Assembly (NCBI GenBank): GCA_016110215.1
Contig: JADWQD010000006.1
Location: 1,860,001 to 1,924,000 of the forward strand
Reading direction: 5' to 3'
Source of the DNA: Capronia americana
Lineage: Eukaryota; Ascomycota; Eurotiomycetes; Chaetothyriales; Herpotrichiellaceae
DNA length: 64,000 nucleotides
Shown: in pieces, positions 46,242 to 55,988 of the stretch
Numbering within the stretch: position 1 is the first letter of the stretch
Layout of the letters: each line of letters opens with the position of its first letter
The notes under the pieces: generated by a model
What the model saw: the letters and a program-made list of their open reading frames with translations, nothing else
Database searches by the model: none
What the model was told of the DNA's origin: nothing
Made by a program: the position numbers and the translations under genes

Positions 46242-47606
46242 TCACCATTTCAACGCTTGTTCCCACTTCTGGACAAATGCCTCCACGGCGCTCACGAACA
46301 AGGCGACGTGGTCGTTCGTGAGCATGATGTTCAGTGCAACAAAGCCGCGCTGCGCCATGTAGATGCCCTGCTCCAGCATGTGGTGATAAAACAGTGCTCC
46401 CAAGACCTCGCGATCTGGCCCTGCAAACTGGACGGCCATCAGACTGCCCACGCCCTTGATGAACATCTTCGGCGGTCGCTGTGGATGCTCGGCCGCGTGC
46501 ATTTCGTCCGTCGCTGGAGCGGACGGCACAGTCGCGTCGTGCAGAATCCCTCTCTTAGAAAGCACGTCCGTGACTTGGTTGGTCAACTGCACGCCGAGCC
46601 CGTTGAGAGCGTCCAGCTTCTCGGCCGTCAAAAGCCCGCAGCCCGCGACTCCCGCATTCATAGTAAACACGTTGTTGTTGAACGTGCCCGGATGCTCGAG
46701 CTGGGCGTTTCTGGGATCGTACAGGCTCATGATGTCCCGGCGGCCACCAAACGCCCCGAAACTCATCCCTCCACCGACCCACTTTCCAAGTGTCGTCAGG
46801 TCGGGCGTCACGCCGGTCTGGGACCCCAGCCCGTTGTAATGCAGCCGCGAGGTCATGACCTCGTCGAAGATGAGCAGCGCGCCGTGTTTGCTGGCCAGGC
46901 GACGCAGCATGCCCAGGAATTCGGCCGAGCCGGCGTAGCAGCCCCCCGACCCGAGCATAGGTTCTAACAGAATGGCCGCGAGGGAGTCCTTGGGAAGAGA
47001 CTGGATCAGGGCTTCCGTGCCGGGGACGTCGTTGTAGGCGCCTAGAACGAAATCGTGGGGCAGGTTGATGGACCGTTTCGTCGACGGTGCACGTCCCGAG
47101 ATGGTCGAGCCATGGTATCCCTTGTTGAAGAGCAGGACTTTCTTCCTCCCGGTGAATGCCATGGCTGTGGCCAGGGCCATCATGTTCGCCTCGGTGCCCG
47201 AGTTGACGAACCGGACCAGGTCGATGGAGGGGAATCGATCACAGATGATTTTCGCGAGCTGGGGTTCCAGCGCATTGTGCCCGCCGTAGTTCCACCCGTT
47301 TTGGAGGGCGGACTCAAGGGCGGACTTGATGACAGGATGGCTGTGGCCATAAATGCCTGCTGTATACTCGCCCAAAAAGTCCGTATAGGTGCGCCCGTCG
47401 ATGGTGGTGAGACGGGTGTCCTGGCCGGTGGAGATTGTTAGGGGAAAGGGCGTCGTGTGCAGGACGGTGCGGGTGTTGCCGCCAGGGAGGTAGTTGCATG
47501 CTTCCTCGTGGAGTTTGAGCGATTGAGGGTGTGATTTTGTGTACTGGGCGTGTGCTTGCTCGAGGGCAGCGATGAGGGCCGTGGAGGTGGTTTCTGAAAT
47601 ACCCAT
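46242..47606 (-). CDS. Class III PLP aminotransferase, glutamate-1-semialdehyde-aminomutase-like, 454 aa
   Basis: Single exon. The frame is open to 47660, but the first real ATG is 47606 (MGISETTSTALIAAL). The order of motifs follows GSA aminomutase and related class III enzymes: LPGGNTRTVLHTTPFPL near the N terminus, VNSGTEANMMALATAMA, GYHGS, IFDEVMTSRLHY with the PLP-binding Asp, and TLGKWVGGGMSFGAFGG with the Schiff-base Lys. Fungi do not make haem through the C5 route, so the true reaction is probably an aminotransfer or amino shift on another omega- or beta-amino acid. It is head to head with a class I/II aminotransferase. Confidence 0.9.
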   Translation of the reverse strand: MGISETTSTALIAALEQAHAQYTKSHPQSLKLHEEACNYLPGGNTRTVLHTTPFPLTISTGQDTRLTTIDGRTYTDFLGEYTAGIYGHSHPVIKSALESALQNGWNYGGHNALEPQLAKIICDRFPSIDLVRFVNSGTEANMMALATAMAFTGRKKVLLFNKGYHGSTISGRAPSTKRSINLPHDFVLGAYNDVPGTEALIQSLPKDSLAAILLEPMLGSGGCYAGSAEFLGMLRRLASKHGALLIFDEVMTSRLHYNGLGSQTGVTPDLTTLGKWVGGGMSFGAFGGRRDIMSLYDPRNAQLEHPGTFNNNVFTMNAGVAGCGLLTAEKLDALNGLGVQLTNQVTDVLSKRGILHDATVPSAPATDEMHAAEHPQRPPKMFIKGVGSLMAVQFAGPDREVLGALFYHHMLEQGIYMAQRGFVALNIMLTNDHVALFVSAVEAFVQKWEQALKW

Positions 47607-48500
47607 GGTGGAGTCTCGCGTGTGTGGTGAAACAGGACTGGAAAATAAATCACCTCTCACATGAAGACCTCAACCAGATGCAAACAAGGAGTTAATACTC
47701 ACTAGAAAAGACTGTCTAAGGAGTGAGCCGAGAGTGGCGACCTAAGTACTTTCTGCGCCACAAGTTCTCGAGCGCCTTTTGACCATTTGATAACGGCGTT
47801 GAGAGGTCGACGTCCATCGCGGATCCCCGCATGCTCAAAGGCGATCGATTCCTTGGGAACCCGTACCAAGGGCCCTAACTCTTTAGTTCGATCCGTGTTG
47901 GAATCTCTTTCATTGGGCAGCACAACGGAATGGCGAGATCGCAGTTGGAACTCAAGAGTGTAAGCTTCCAACCTGAGTAAGAAGACGGCCGCGTTTGTGC
48001 GCTCTGTTGTCAGCAAGGTGTGAGGAGTTGTTGTGAATCGTGTCGACAAACAAGGAAACAGCACGAGGGGCCCCGAGAGGCGCCGCTCAGAGGAACGTGA
48101 GGACGCAGGCACCTGTGGCTAGTAATGCAATTGGCTTTCGCTCAGTCATCCAGGGTTCAAGTTAGGTGCAAGTCAATGGAAGGTGAAGATGAGCTGAGCT
48201 CGATGTGAAGGACGGGCGGCAGATTAGCAGCCAGATATTTTGACCACAGACACGCCATCTGCTGCAGGCATTGAACTCCCTTTCACCGTTAGTTTTCTTC
48301 ATTCCTCTGAGATTGTCCTCACCCGAATCTCATCTCTGGACCTGGGACTCATCACCGGCGATTGCCCAGCTCAAGCTTTTATCGAGGCTTCACTAGCCCC
48401 TCGTTTAAGCAATTCTGCCCCTCTCTCTGCGATCACCACGAACCAATCCGGCAGCTTGTACGAGGACCACAGAATCCAAGCAGATAATTCCTCTCGAACC
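47607..48500. promoter_or_regulatory. Shared upstream region of two divergent aminotransferase genes
   Basis: The 894 bp lie between the two start codons. A 136-codon open frame on the minus strand (47702-48112) has no ATG and is not taken as a gene. Co-regulation of the flanking genes is possible but not shown. Confidence 0.45.
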
Positions 48501-50332
48501 ATGAGTTCCTCAGAGAGACGAATTTCGGAGCTGAGAGAGGCGTTGCACACGTCCGCCGATCGCCGTCGTTTCTCGATCCACCCTGAAGGTGAAGGTGAAG
48601 GCATCTCGGCTTCGCATCGATCGTTCCGCGCGCAGCCCGGCCACAAACCTCATTCCGCGCTCGACACGTCCAGAAGTAGCACTGTAAGACCTCGGTTTCG
48701 ATACCAGGCCTCTTTCCACGAGGCTCTATTGCTAATTTTGTATGTCAGGGCGTGGTCTGGACTACAGAACAAGCTCAGAAGCACGGGTTCTATGACGAGC
48801 CTGAAAAATGTAAGTCCAGAGGGCGTCCCGCAGTGATAGTCGGAGCACTGCCTCCTTGGAAACACGTCCTGACAACAGCCTAGGGGCCAATTTGGGTCAA
48901 GGGGCCCCAGAAGCCGGTGATATTGATGGTGTACGTTGCAATGGAGTTCATCCCCAGCCTCAGCCCACTCAAGACCAGCTGACCGGCCCTCAAGTGTTTC
49001 CCACGACCTACTTCCATCCCCTTGAGCGAAAACTCCAGAGAATATGGCCCGACAGCCGGCATCAAGTCTCTGCGCACCGCAGTTGCGAATCTGTACAACC
49101 ACGATTACCGCCAGGGTAAGGAGAGTCAGTACACGTGGGAGAATGTTTGTATCGTGCCGGGAGGCAGAGCTGGCTTGATCAGAATTGCTGCCGTCTTGGG
49201 CAATGCGTATCTGGCTTTTCATATCCCAGAGTACTCGGCTTACTCGGAGGCAAGGCTTATGGGAGACTTTCCGTCCTTCATCGCACTGACAGTATCAGAT
49301 GTTGAGCTTGTTCCGCAACTTCGTCGCCGTCCCTACCCCGCTGTCCGCTGCCGATGGGTACCATATCCATGTCGACAAGATTGCCGAGGAACTCGCAAGA
49401 GGAACGTCGGTGATGTAGGATTTCAAGAGCCAATCCAAGGCCTCTGCTGGTTCGATCATACTGACACCTACCAGCTTGACCTCAAACCCGCGCAACCCGA
49501 CTGGTCACGCCCTACAACCCGAAGAGCTCTCCTTGATCCAAGATCTCTGTCGTGACAGAGCGACCTTGATCTTCGACGAATTCTACTCCGGTTACCGCTA
49601 CGACAAAGATTGCGACGGGAGCACTATTTCAGCGGCTTCGAACGTTATTGATGTCGACCGCGATGATGTGCTCCTGATCGATGGCATGACCAAGCGCTTC
49701 AGGCTACCAGGTTGGAGAGTCGCATGGATCGTGGGACCAAAGGAGTTTATCAAAGCCCTCAGCTCGTCCGGTAGCTATCTGGACGGTGGCTGTAACGTGC
49801 CCCTGCAGGAGGCCGCGGTATCGATGCTCGAACCCGCAAAAGTGCGCACAGAGATGGCAGCATTGCAGCGTCACTTCAAAGCGGTACGTGCGCGTTCCCC
49901 TCCTTGTGATGCAGACTGGTATTATATGGTGCACTAACCGTTTGGAACGATTAGAAACGCGACTACGTCCTCAAGAGACTCAACGAGATCGGCTTCAGGC
50001 TGGGCGATCAGGAGACCCCGGAGTGTACGTTCTACATCTGGCTTGATCTTTCAACGCTAGATTTACCGAAGAACTCGCCAACCGACATCAGCAACGGTTT
50101 GGCTTTCTTCGATGCTTTGCTCCAAGAGAAGACGATTGTCGTGCCGGGCATATTCTTCGACCTCAATCCAGCAAAGCGCCGCGACCTGTTCGACAGTCCG
50201 TGCCACCACTTTGTTCGGATCAGCTACGGCCCGAAGATGGAGCAATTGAAGATGGGTCTCGACGGTATTGAGAGGGTGGTCAAGCGTGCTAGAGGAGACT
50301 CAGTTCAATACGACAGTGCAGTTCACGATTAG
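48501..50332 (+). CDS. Class I/II PLP aminotransferase, 482 aa, seven exons including a GC-AG intron
   Basis: Exons: 48501-48683, 48749-48809, 48884-48930, 48995-49249, 49299-49414, 49475-49883 and 49955-50332. They total 1449 nt with consistent phases. The joined protein reads through QPGHKPHSALDTSRSST, GVVWTTEQAQKHGFYDEP, WANLGQGAPEAGDIDG, SREYGPTAGIKSLRTAVANL, TSNPRNPTG (PLP and substrate region), DEFYSGYRYD, and GMTKRFRLPGWRVAW with the Schiff-base Lys, ending HFVRISYGPKMEQLKMG. This is fold-type I, related to aspartate aminotransferase and ACC-synthase-like enzymes. Intron 4 (49250-49298, 49 nt) begins GCAAGG and has branch CACTGAC and acceptor ATCAG. No GT donor keeps the frame. The substrate is unknown. 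Confidence 0.88.
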
Positions 50333-50676
50333 CCTGAGCAGAAGAGTCCCCAAAAGCCCTGTTCAGTTCTGGAAAGGACAGGAGCGCAGCAGCATGAGTG
50401 GTCAAGGAGAACGCCACGAGCAAGAACAACACTCGACAGAAGAGCAATAATAGAGTTACGACAACTTGCAAACGATGTTGGAAAGTTCTAACGATGATAC
50501 ATTTGGAGTTACAAGCTCTAGGTCCATCCAATCGATGATGGCCTCCTTAACGCCACGTCGAAGATTCGTACTAGATAGGGATTTGCCAGAACAACCATAG
50601 CGACGGCCAGCACTATGAGACACTACCGTGCTGTTCAATAGCCTCACACCATTATCGTCCCATCCTCTCGTGCGCG
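50333..50676. other. Short intergenic region between convergent genes
   Basis: The 344 bp are likely 3' UTR of the aminotransferase and of the minus-strand gene. No gene is seen. Confidence 0.45.
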
Positions 50677-50804
50677 TCATAATGGAGCTTTGGGTAAGTT
50701 CGGCAGGTCGGGTAATTTGGGGGTTGGCAGCTTCACTTTCGGTACCTTGACTTTCGGGAGCTTGACTTTAGGCAGCTTCACCTTCGGCAGGGATAAATCA
50801 AGCC
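50677..50804 (-). other. PKVKL-repeat reading frame just past the stop of the adjacent gene
   Basis: From 50802 down to the TGA at 50679-50677, one minus-strand frame reads LDLSLPKVKLPKVKLPKVKV, then PKVKLPTPKLPDLPNLPKAP and a final Leu. Four 15-nt units (50728-50787) repeat the same five residues but differ at third codon positions (for example CCG/CCT, AAG/AAA, GTG/GTC). That pattern suggests protein-level constraint. It has no ATG and cannot be reached in frame from the predicted last intron. An alternative donor at 50893 (GTGACC) joined to the CAG ending at 50805 would bring it into frame. Confidence 0.45.
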
Positions 50805-50811
50805 CTGAGGA

Positions 50812-51470
50812 TCAGTTCCTTGGTTAGCGTTTAGGAAGTCTTCTTACAGAATTCGGAAAGAGGTAGCTTACAGAAGTGCCAATGTAAGGTCACCGTGGAT
50901 GCTCGCCTTGAGCTCGATCTCAATGTCCAGGTTCAACTCTATGCGCAGTTTGAGGCCGTCCTGATCCATCGGATCTTTCCCGCTGCTGTCCTTGGAGTCG
51001 ATGGGTTGCGCCGTCTCGAGCGGTTGCGTGGGCGGCGCCCCGCGCCAGGGGATTTCTCCCCGGAGCATGCGTGCGTACGTGACGGGGCCGGTCATCGACT
51101 GTGACGGCGGCTTTATCCGCTCGAACGGTTGCGCTTCGGTAATGTCTCGTGGGTCGGGGTTCTTGAGCCATTGCGGCTGGTCTTTCTCCTCCGGATTCCG
51201 CTTCAGCACTTGCGTGCCGGGGTGATCTTGGGTCTCCTCGGCCTGCTCGTGAATCGAGGCCATCGACTGTGCTGAGGCATTTCCTGCTTGGCTCTTCGAC
51301 TGGGCTTGCCTTTGGCGTTGGTTCTGTCGTCGACGCCGTCTAGATTGTGATCTGGATCGAGACTCGTACCCCTGGTCGTCTGGATCTGTCGTCGACACCT
51401 CTGAATTGCTGCGGTCCAGCCCGGGACGAGGAGTTTTCTCCGGTGTAGGTTGTTGCTGTGGCTCTGACAT
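50812..51470 (-). CDS. Unrecognised Arg/Gln-rich protein, paralog A of an adjacent divergent pair, 201 aa
   Basis: I do not recognise this family. Exon 1 is 51470-50872. A 53-nt intron (GTAAGC..CTAAC..CCAAG) is followed by a 7-nt coding exon 50818-50812 (G AAC TGA). The protein starts MSEPQQQPTPEK, has a basic low-complexity region (SRSRSQSRRRRRQNQRQRQA), a middle segment GPVTYARMLRGEIPWRGAPP, and a conserved end: LKLRIELNLDIEIELKASIH then GDLTLALLN. The same ending recurs in the gene at 52695-53475, with the intron at the identical place. That match is the main support for the exon model. An acceptor a few bases further on (ending 50805) would give a final Ala instead of Asn. Confidence 0.7.
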
Positions 51471-52694
51471 GGTTGTTCACTGTGTGGTGAGGACGTCAGA
51501 GGCAAGAAAAGGGTAGGAGGGGACGTCCTAGCAGATATGCACGTTGATGAAGACGCAAAAAGGAAACATAAGTTAAGGTCGAGAAAACACTTGTGTGAGC
51601 AAGACGCTCAATGAGGAGGCAGGGCCGGGAAAAGCAGTCGAGGTAGCAACGACATCATCGCGACAAGGGTCTACATTCCCCAGACCTGTTTGCGTCTTAA
51701 CCTGCGTCAACGACGGTGTATGCCGCTCCAAGCAGCAAGATCATCGAACGGGGATCGGAGATGGCGGGTCGTCGGCCGTTTCGTCGATTGCGCCATGGAC
51801 CAAGATTTTGAACGCTTTGAAACGTCGATGACCTTCGGAAGTTGGAAGAATCCCTGTTCGGCCTGTGGCACCCAAGGCGAAGGCTTGCCCTGATTCGACG
51901 AAAGGCAAGATTTAGTCTCCACTCGCCCCAGCTCCATCGTGGCACCAGATCCACTGCTGCGGGGTGTGGCGTACTATGACGTCGTGGCAAGGCTGGGAAT
52001 CTCGTCGACAATCTGCATTTTCTCTGATCGCACGATACAGCCGGCCATATCGGGGTTGATTCCGATCTAGAGCCCGCAATTTATGTGCTATAGTTTTGAG
52101 TCTAGTTGAGCTCCTAGAAGCTCTTGAGTCGAAGCGTTATCGAGTGAATGCGGCCTGTTCAACTGCTGACCGTTGTAGTCGATCTCCAACCAGAGTAAGA
52201 CGAGGCATCGACGATCGGGTACTCATATGAGTAACTGCTGGGTCTCTTTGGGGCGTTCTCCTCATCCTAATTCGGTATATCTTTGCCTGTGGCCCTGCTA
52301 TGACCCATGTTCCCCAGCCACAGCCCGGATATGGTCATCCCTCACCACTGTCATTGGCCTGCTGGACTGCGCAAACCTGTTCTCTTCGCCGGCTCCGCCA
52401 GCCTCGATGGTGATCTTCGGGTCCGGCTGTGGCGTTGGGCACATGGCTCCCGAAAAGCAGCAACAAGCGACGTCATCAGTATGCGCGTTTGCGGACAATC
52501 ATTGCAGGTCTTGCCCCGAGTTGTGCAGCTTCTGACGTCCCAGTGGGGTTGAAGTACAATTCCAGCACCGTGCCTACTTTTCCTGCAGACTCCGGGACAC
52601 TAGACCTGGTCGTCTTACGTCGACACCCTCTTTTTGTCTGCCGTATTCCCATTCTTCATCCTCTCTGGGGCATCTTTCTTCTCAATCTCTCAAC
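51471..52694. other. 1.2-kb intergenic region between divergent paralogs A and B
   Basis: It separates the start codons of the two paralogous genes. The right end is a CT-rich leader (CTTCTCAATCTCTCAAC before ATG 52695). No further gene is recognised. Confidence 0.45.
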
Positions 52695-53475
52695 ATGTCG
52701 GAGCAAGAAACCAAGAGCACCGAAGAATCTCAAATCGGCGGAAACCTCGACGCGGCCGGATCTGCCTCAGGTGCTGGTAGCATAGGAGCCAACGCTTCTT
52801 CTAAGAAGTCGGAGGAAAAACGAAAGCCCAAAAAGCTCAGCCAAAAAGGACAAGCGAACGGTGACAAGGGCGACGTGGAAGCAGAAGTAGACGCTGGTAC
52901 AGACGAGCCTCAAACACCAACACCACAACCGAAGATGGAGCAACAGGCCCAATCTCGCTCCAAATCACGACAAAGCCGGGGCCGTGGCTCGAGCGCACCG
53001 CCCAGCGACGTCGACAGTGCATACCGAAGCGACGTCTCGCAGAAGGGTGGACGACGGAACCGAAACCGCAACCGCGGCAAGGCCCAAGCACAATCACAAG
53101 CTCAGACGCAGCAACAAGGCAAGGGCGGCGGTGGCCTCCTCGGCGGCGGCGGGGGTCCCCTGGATTCAGTTGACGAAGTGGGCGACACCGTAAATGGTGT
53201 TGCCGACGGCGCCGGTGACCTTGTGAACAACACTGTCGGCAACGCCGTGGGCAAGCCGCACGAGGCGCTTGGTGGCCTGCTCAAGAAGGGTGGGAATGAG
53301 GGAGAAAAGGAGGGCGAAGATCCCGGTGAGAACGAGCAGCTGAGATTACGACTCGATTTGAATTTGGACATCGAGGTTCAACTCAAGGCCAAGATCCACG
53401 GTGATCTTACACTCGGCCTATTGTCAGTACCCCAAACTCGCAACTGCGCGAATGCTAACGTCTTACAGGAACTAG
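52695..53475 (+). CDS. Unrecognised Gly/Arg/Gln-rich protein, paralog B, 244 aa
   Basis: Exon 1 is 52695-53422. A 46-nt intron with donor GTCAGT, branch GCTAAC and acceptor TTACAG is followed by a 7-nt coding exon 53469-53475 (G AAC TAG). The N terminus MSEQETKSTEES resembles that of paralog A. Then come Lys-rich and Ser/Arg/Gln-rich segments (SRSKSRQSRGRGSSAPPSDV), a poly-Gly run, a helix-like segment (DEVGDTVNGVADGAGDLVNN), and the shared ending LRLRLDLNLDIEVQLKAKIH then GDLTLGLLN. Without splicing the frame would run on to 53825, but that tail has no protein character. The conserved C-terminal strand-like motif suggests a common interaction or fold. Function is unknown. Confidence 0.7.
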
Positions 53476-54050
53476 TGCTTGATCACAGCCGAGAAGTTTC
53501 CTCTACCTATACCACTATCCCCAACCACCTCTTTGACTCGTACCGAACGCAACGGGAGAACTGGAGAGAGGCCTCTGAGCAGAGCTGGCGATGTTCGAAC
53601 ACAGCGCTTAGTCTTGCTTCTATCAGAATTGGCCTGGTGCTTCTGAGGTTGTGTCACGGCGTACCAGTTTGGCATTTGTTCCGAATTGCGAGACAGGTCC
53701 ATGTATGTAATAAAACAATGACGATGATCACAGGAGTAGAACTTGTTGCTTATGCACCTCGATCTTCCCAGTGTCGCTCGTGTCCGCAAACTTGTCGACT
53801 TTCAAAAGCCATGGTAGACCTATAGTGCTCCGTTCACGAAGCAAAGCTACGAAGATGAATACGCCGTCCGTGACAGACTCGTGCACGCTCTAAGACAGAG
53901 ACTGGAGCAGGATGTAACAATCGGACCAGATTTACGCGGAGTAAGAGGAAGCTTGAAAGCTTCACTGCCAAGCCTGACTGGATTCTCAGATTCACTTGAT
54001 GCTCTCAAGCTGCGACCAACCAACTATTCAACTGAAGCAAACTCGATCGG
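53476..54050. other. Intergenic region before mss1
   Basis: The 575 bp contain the 3' flank of paralog B and the mss1 promoter. Open frames here overlap the mss1 start in other frames and are not taken as genes. Confidence 0.45.
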
Positions 54051-55988
54051 ATGCCATGTCGCGTTGGTCTCCAAGGCTTTAGACATACCACGCCCTTTCT
54101 GCGGCCATTGGCCTGCCATTATTGGGGAGCATGCGGCTTCGCAGTCGTCCGCACCTGCGGAGGTCAGATTCGTCGCCGGCTTCAATCCACATCAGCGCTG
54201 CCTCATGACCTCGAGAGATGGCGCACCTCAGCAGCCGATCGTCCCATCTCCGATACGATATATGCACTGTCTACTGCTCCAGGTAGAGCTGCGATAGCAG
54301 TCATACGCATATCTGGACCCGCATGCCTTGACATCTACCATCTTCTCTGTCCCCGGCGGCCATTGCCCAAACCTCGAACCGCAACCCTGCGAAAACTCTA
54401 CGAGCCAATTGATACCGATCAACGAGAGCCTCGAGTACTCGATACTGGCGCACTCCTCCTGTACTTTCCGGCGCCGAATACAGTGACTGGGGAGGATGTC
54501 CTCGAGCTGCATGTCCACGGCGGTCCAGCCATTGTCCGTTCGATCTTGAATGCCATCTCCAAACACGGACAATCGTCGTACGGTCGAGGTGGAGCTATCA
54601 GACATGCCGAGCCCGGCGAATTTACAAAGTGGGCGTTCTACAATGGCAGGCTGGACCTCACACAGGCCGAAGCTCTGGGCGAAACACTCGCGGCCGAGAC
54701 GGAGCAGCAGCGTCGGCTGGCCGTCAGCGGCACCGATGGCGGACTTGCAAAGAGATATGAGGAGTGGCGGACGATGCTTCTCTACGCGCGAGGCGAATTG
54801 GAGGCCCTGATTGACTTCTCGGAAGATCAGCACTTTGACGAGTCACCTGCGGAGTTCATGGCGTCCATCTCGAAACAGGTTGTGGTGTTGAAGAGACAGA
54901 TTGAACTACACCTTCGGAACGCGTCAAGGGGAGAACTGCTGCGCAACGGTATCAGTATAGCATTGCTGGGTGCGCCCAATGCCGGCAAGAGCTCCCTGCT
55001 GAACCGCATTGTGGGCCGAGAGGCTGCTATTGTCAGTGCCGAAGAAGGAACAACGCGCGACATTGTCGATGTCTCCGTGGACCTTAATGGCTGGCTGTGC
55101 AGACTGGGTGACATGGCAGGACTCCGCTCAAAGGAGCAGGGAGAAGTCGGCTTGATCGAACAAGAAGGCATTCGCCGAGCAAGGGAACGCGCGCTCCTGT
55201 CGGACGTTGTCGTGGTCCTGCTGTCGATCGAAATGGACCACAACAGAAAGCCCCAAGTCTCCATCAACGAGGAGGTGCTCGAGGCGGTGCAAGAATGTCA
55301 TGGCGCCGGGAAGACTATTCTGATCATTCTAAATAAGATTGACCTTGTCGTGGAGCACCTTGGTGTAAAGGAAGAGGCAGCGAGAGACCTGCATACACGA
55401 GTCCGTCAGATGCTCCCTATGGTACCTGAAGGGCGGATATGCACGATATCCTGCAAACGCGCATCAGACGATGTTGCCGACTCCGATCCCGACCCGGGCG
55501 GCATCCAAGCCTTGCTCACTGTCCTGACAGACGTGTTCACCGAGTTGACGACAGCATCAATGGGGGAGGTACGAGACGCGAGAATGACTGCAGCGGAAGC
55601 GCAGTCGTACTGGACCGCTTCCCTCTCAGTCACGCACCGCCAGAGTACGTACCTATCAGAGGGCTTACGTCATCTGGACGACTTTCTCTCCCTCGCCCGT
55701 TACCCACAACCGCAATCGTCGAGGGCGCAGTCTCACCTGCATACGGAATCGGACGGCATGGTGGAATTCTCCCATTCGTCACACCACAGTGATTACCCCG
55801 TCGATCGCCACAATGATCTCGACACTCCAAATATAGTATCCGACGCAGACGCACATGCAGGTGGTGTCGTTGATATTGTCACTGCAGCGGAACATCTCCG
55901 GTATGCTGCCGACTGCCTTGCCAAGATCACGGGGAAGGGTGAATCCGGCGATGTGGAGGACGTCTTGGGTGTGGTCTTCGAGAAGTGA
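54051..55988 (+). CDS. mss1: Mitochondrial tRNA-modification GTPase Mss1 (MnmE/TrmE/GTPBP3)
   Basis: A 645-residue protein starting MPCRVGLQGFRHTTPFLRPL, a basic presequence, then DTIYALSTAPGRAAIAVIRI, the N-terminal MnmE (formyl-THF-binding) domain. The helical domain carries the embedded G domain: Walker A GAPNAGKSS (about 306), GTTRDIV, DMAGLR and LNKIDL. With Mto1 it installs the 5-taurinomethyl or 5-carboxymethylaminomethyl group on wobble uridine of mitochondrial tRNAs. The terminus reads DVLGVVFEK and stops, without the C-x-G-K ending (FCIGK type) that carries the essential Cys in this family. The stop overlaps a perfect donor (GAGAA|GTGAGT), so a final small exon may be missing from this model. 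Confidence 0.92.
   Translation: MPCRVGLQGFRHTTPFLRPLACHYWGACGFAVVRTCGGQIRRRLQSTSALPHDLERWRTSAADRPISDTIYALSTAPGRAAIAVIRISGPACLDIYHLLCPRRPLPKPRTATLRKLYEPIDTDQREPRVLDTGALLLYFPAPNTVTGEDVLELHVHGGPAIVRSILNAISKHGQSSYGRGGAIRHAEPGEFTKWAFYNGRLDLTQAEALGETLAAETEQQRRLAVSGTDGGLAKRYEEWRTMLLYARGELEALIDFSEDQHFDESPAEFMASISKQVVVLKRQIELHLRNASRGELLRNGISIALLGAPNAGKSSLLNRIVGREAAIVSAEEGTTRDIVDVSVDLNGWLCRLGDMAGLRSKEQGEVGLIEQEGIRRARERALLSDVVVVLLSIEMDHNRKPQVSINEEVLEAVQECHGAGKTILIILNKIDLVVEHLGVKEEAARDLHTRVRQMLPMVPEGRICTISCKRASDDVADSDPDPGGIQALLTVLTDVFTELTTASMGEVRDARMTAAEAQSYWTASLSVTHRQSTYLSEGLRHLDDFLSLARYPQPQSSRAQSHLHTESDGMVEFSHSSHHSDYPVDRHNDLDTPNIVSDADAHAGGVVDIVTAAEHLRYAADCLAKITGKGESGDVEDVLGVVFEK

Noticed and set aside
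47702..48112. 136-codon open frame on the minus strand between the aminotransferases
   Set aside because: It has no ATG and no recognisable motif. It is most likely chance openness in promoter DNA.
53423..53825. Read-through of paralog B to a 376-residue protein
   Set aside because: The extension has no protein-like character, and the GTCAGT..TTACAG intron restores the same LLN ending as paralog A.
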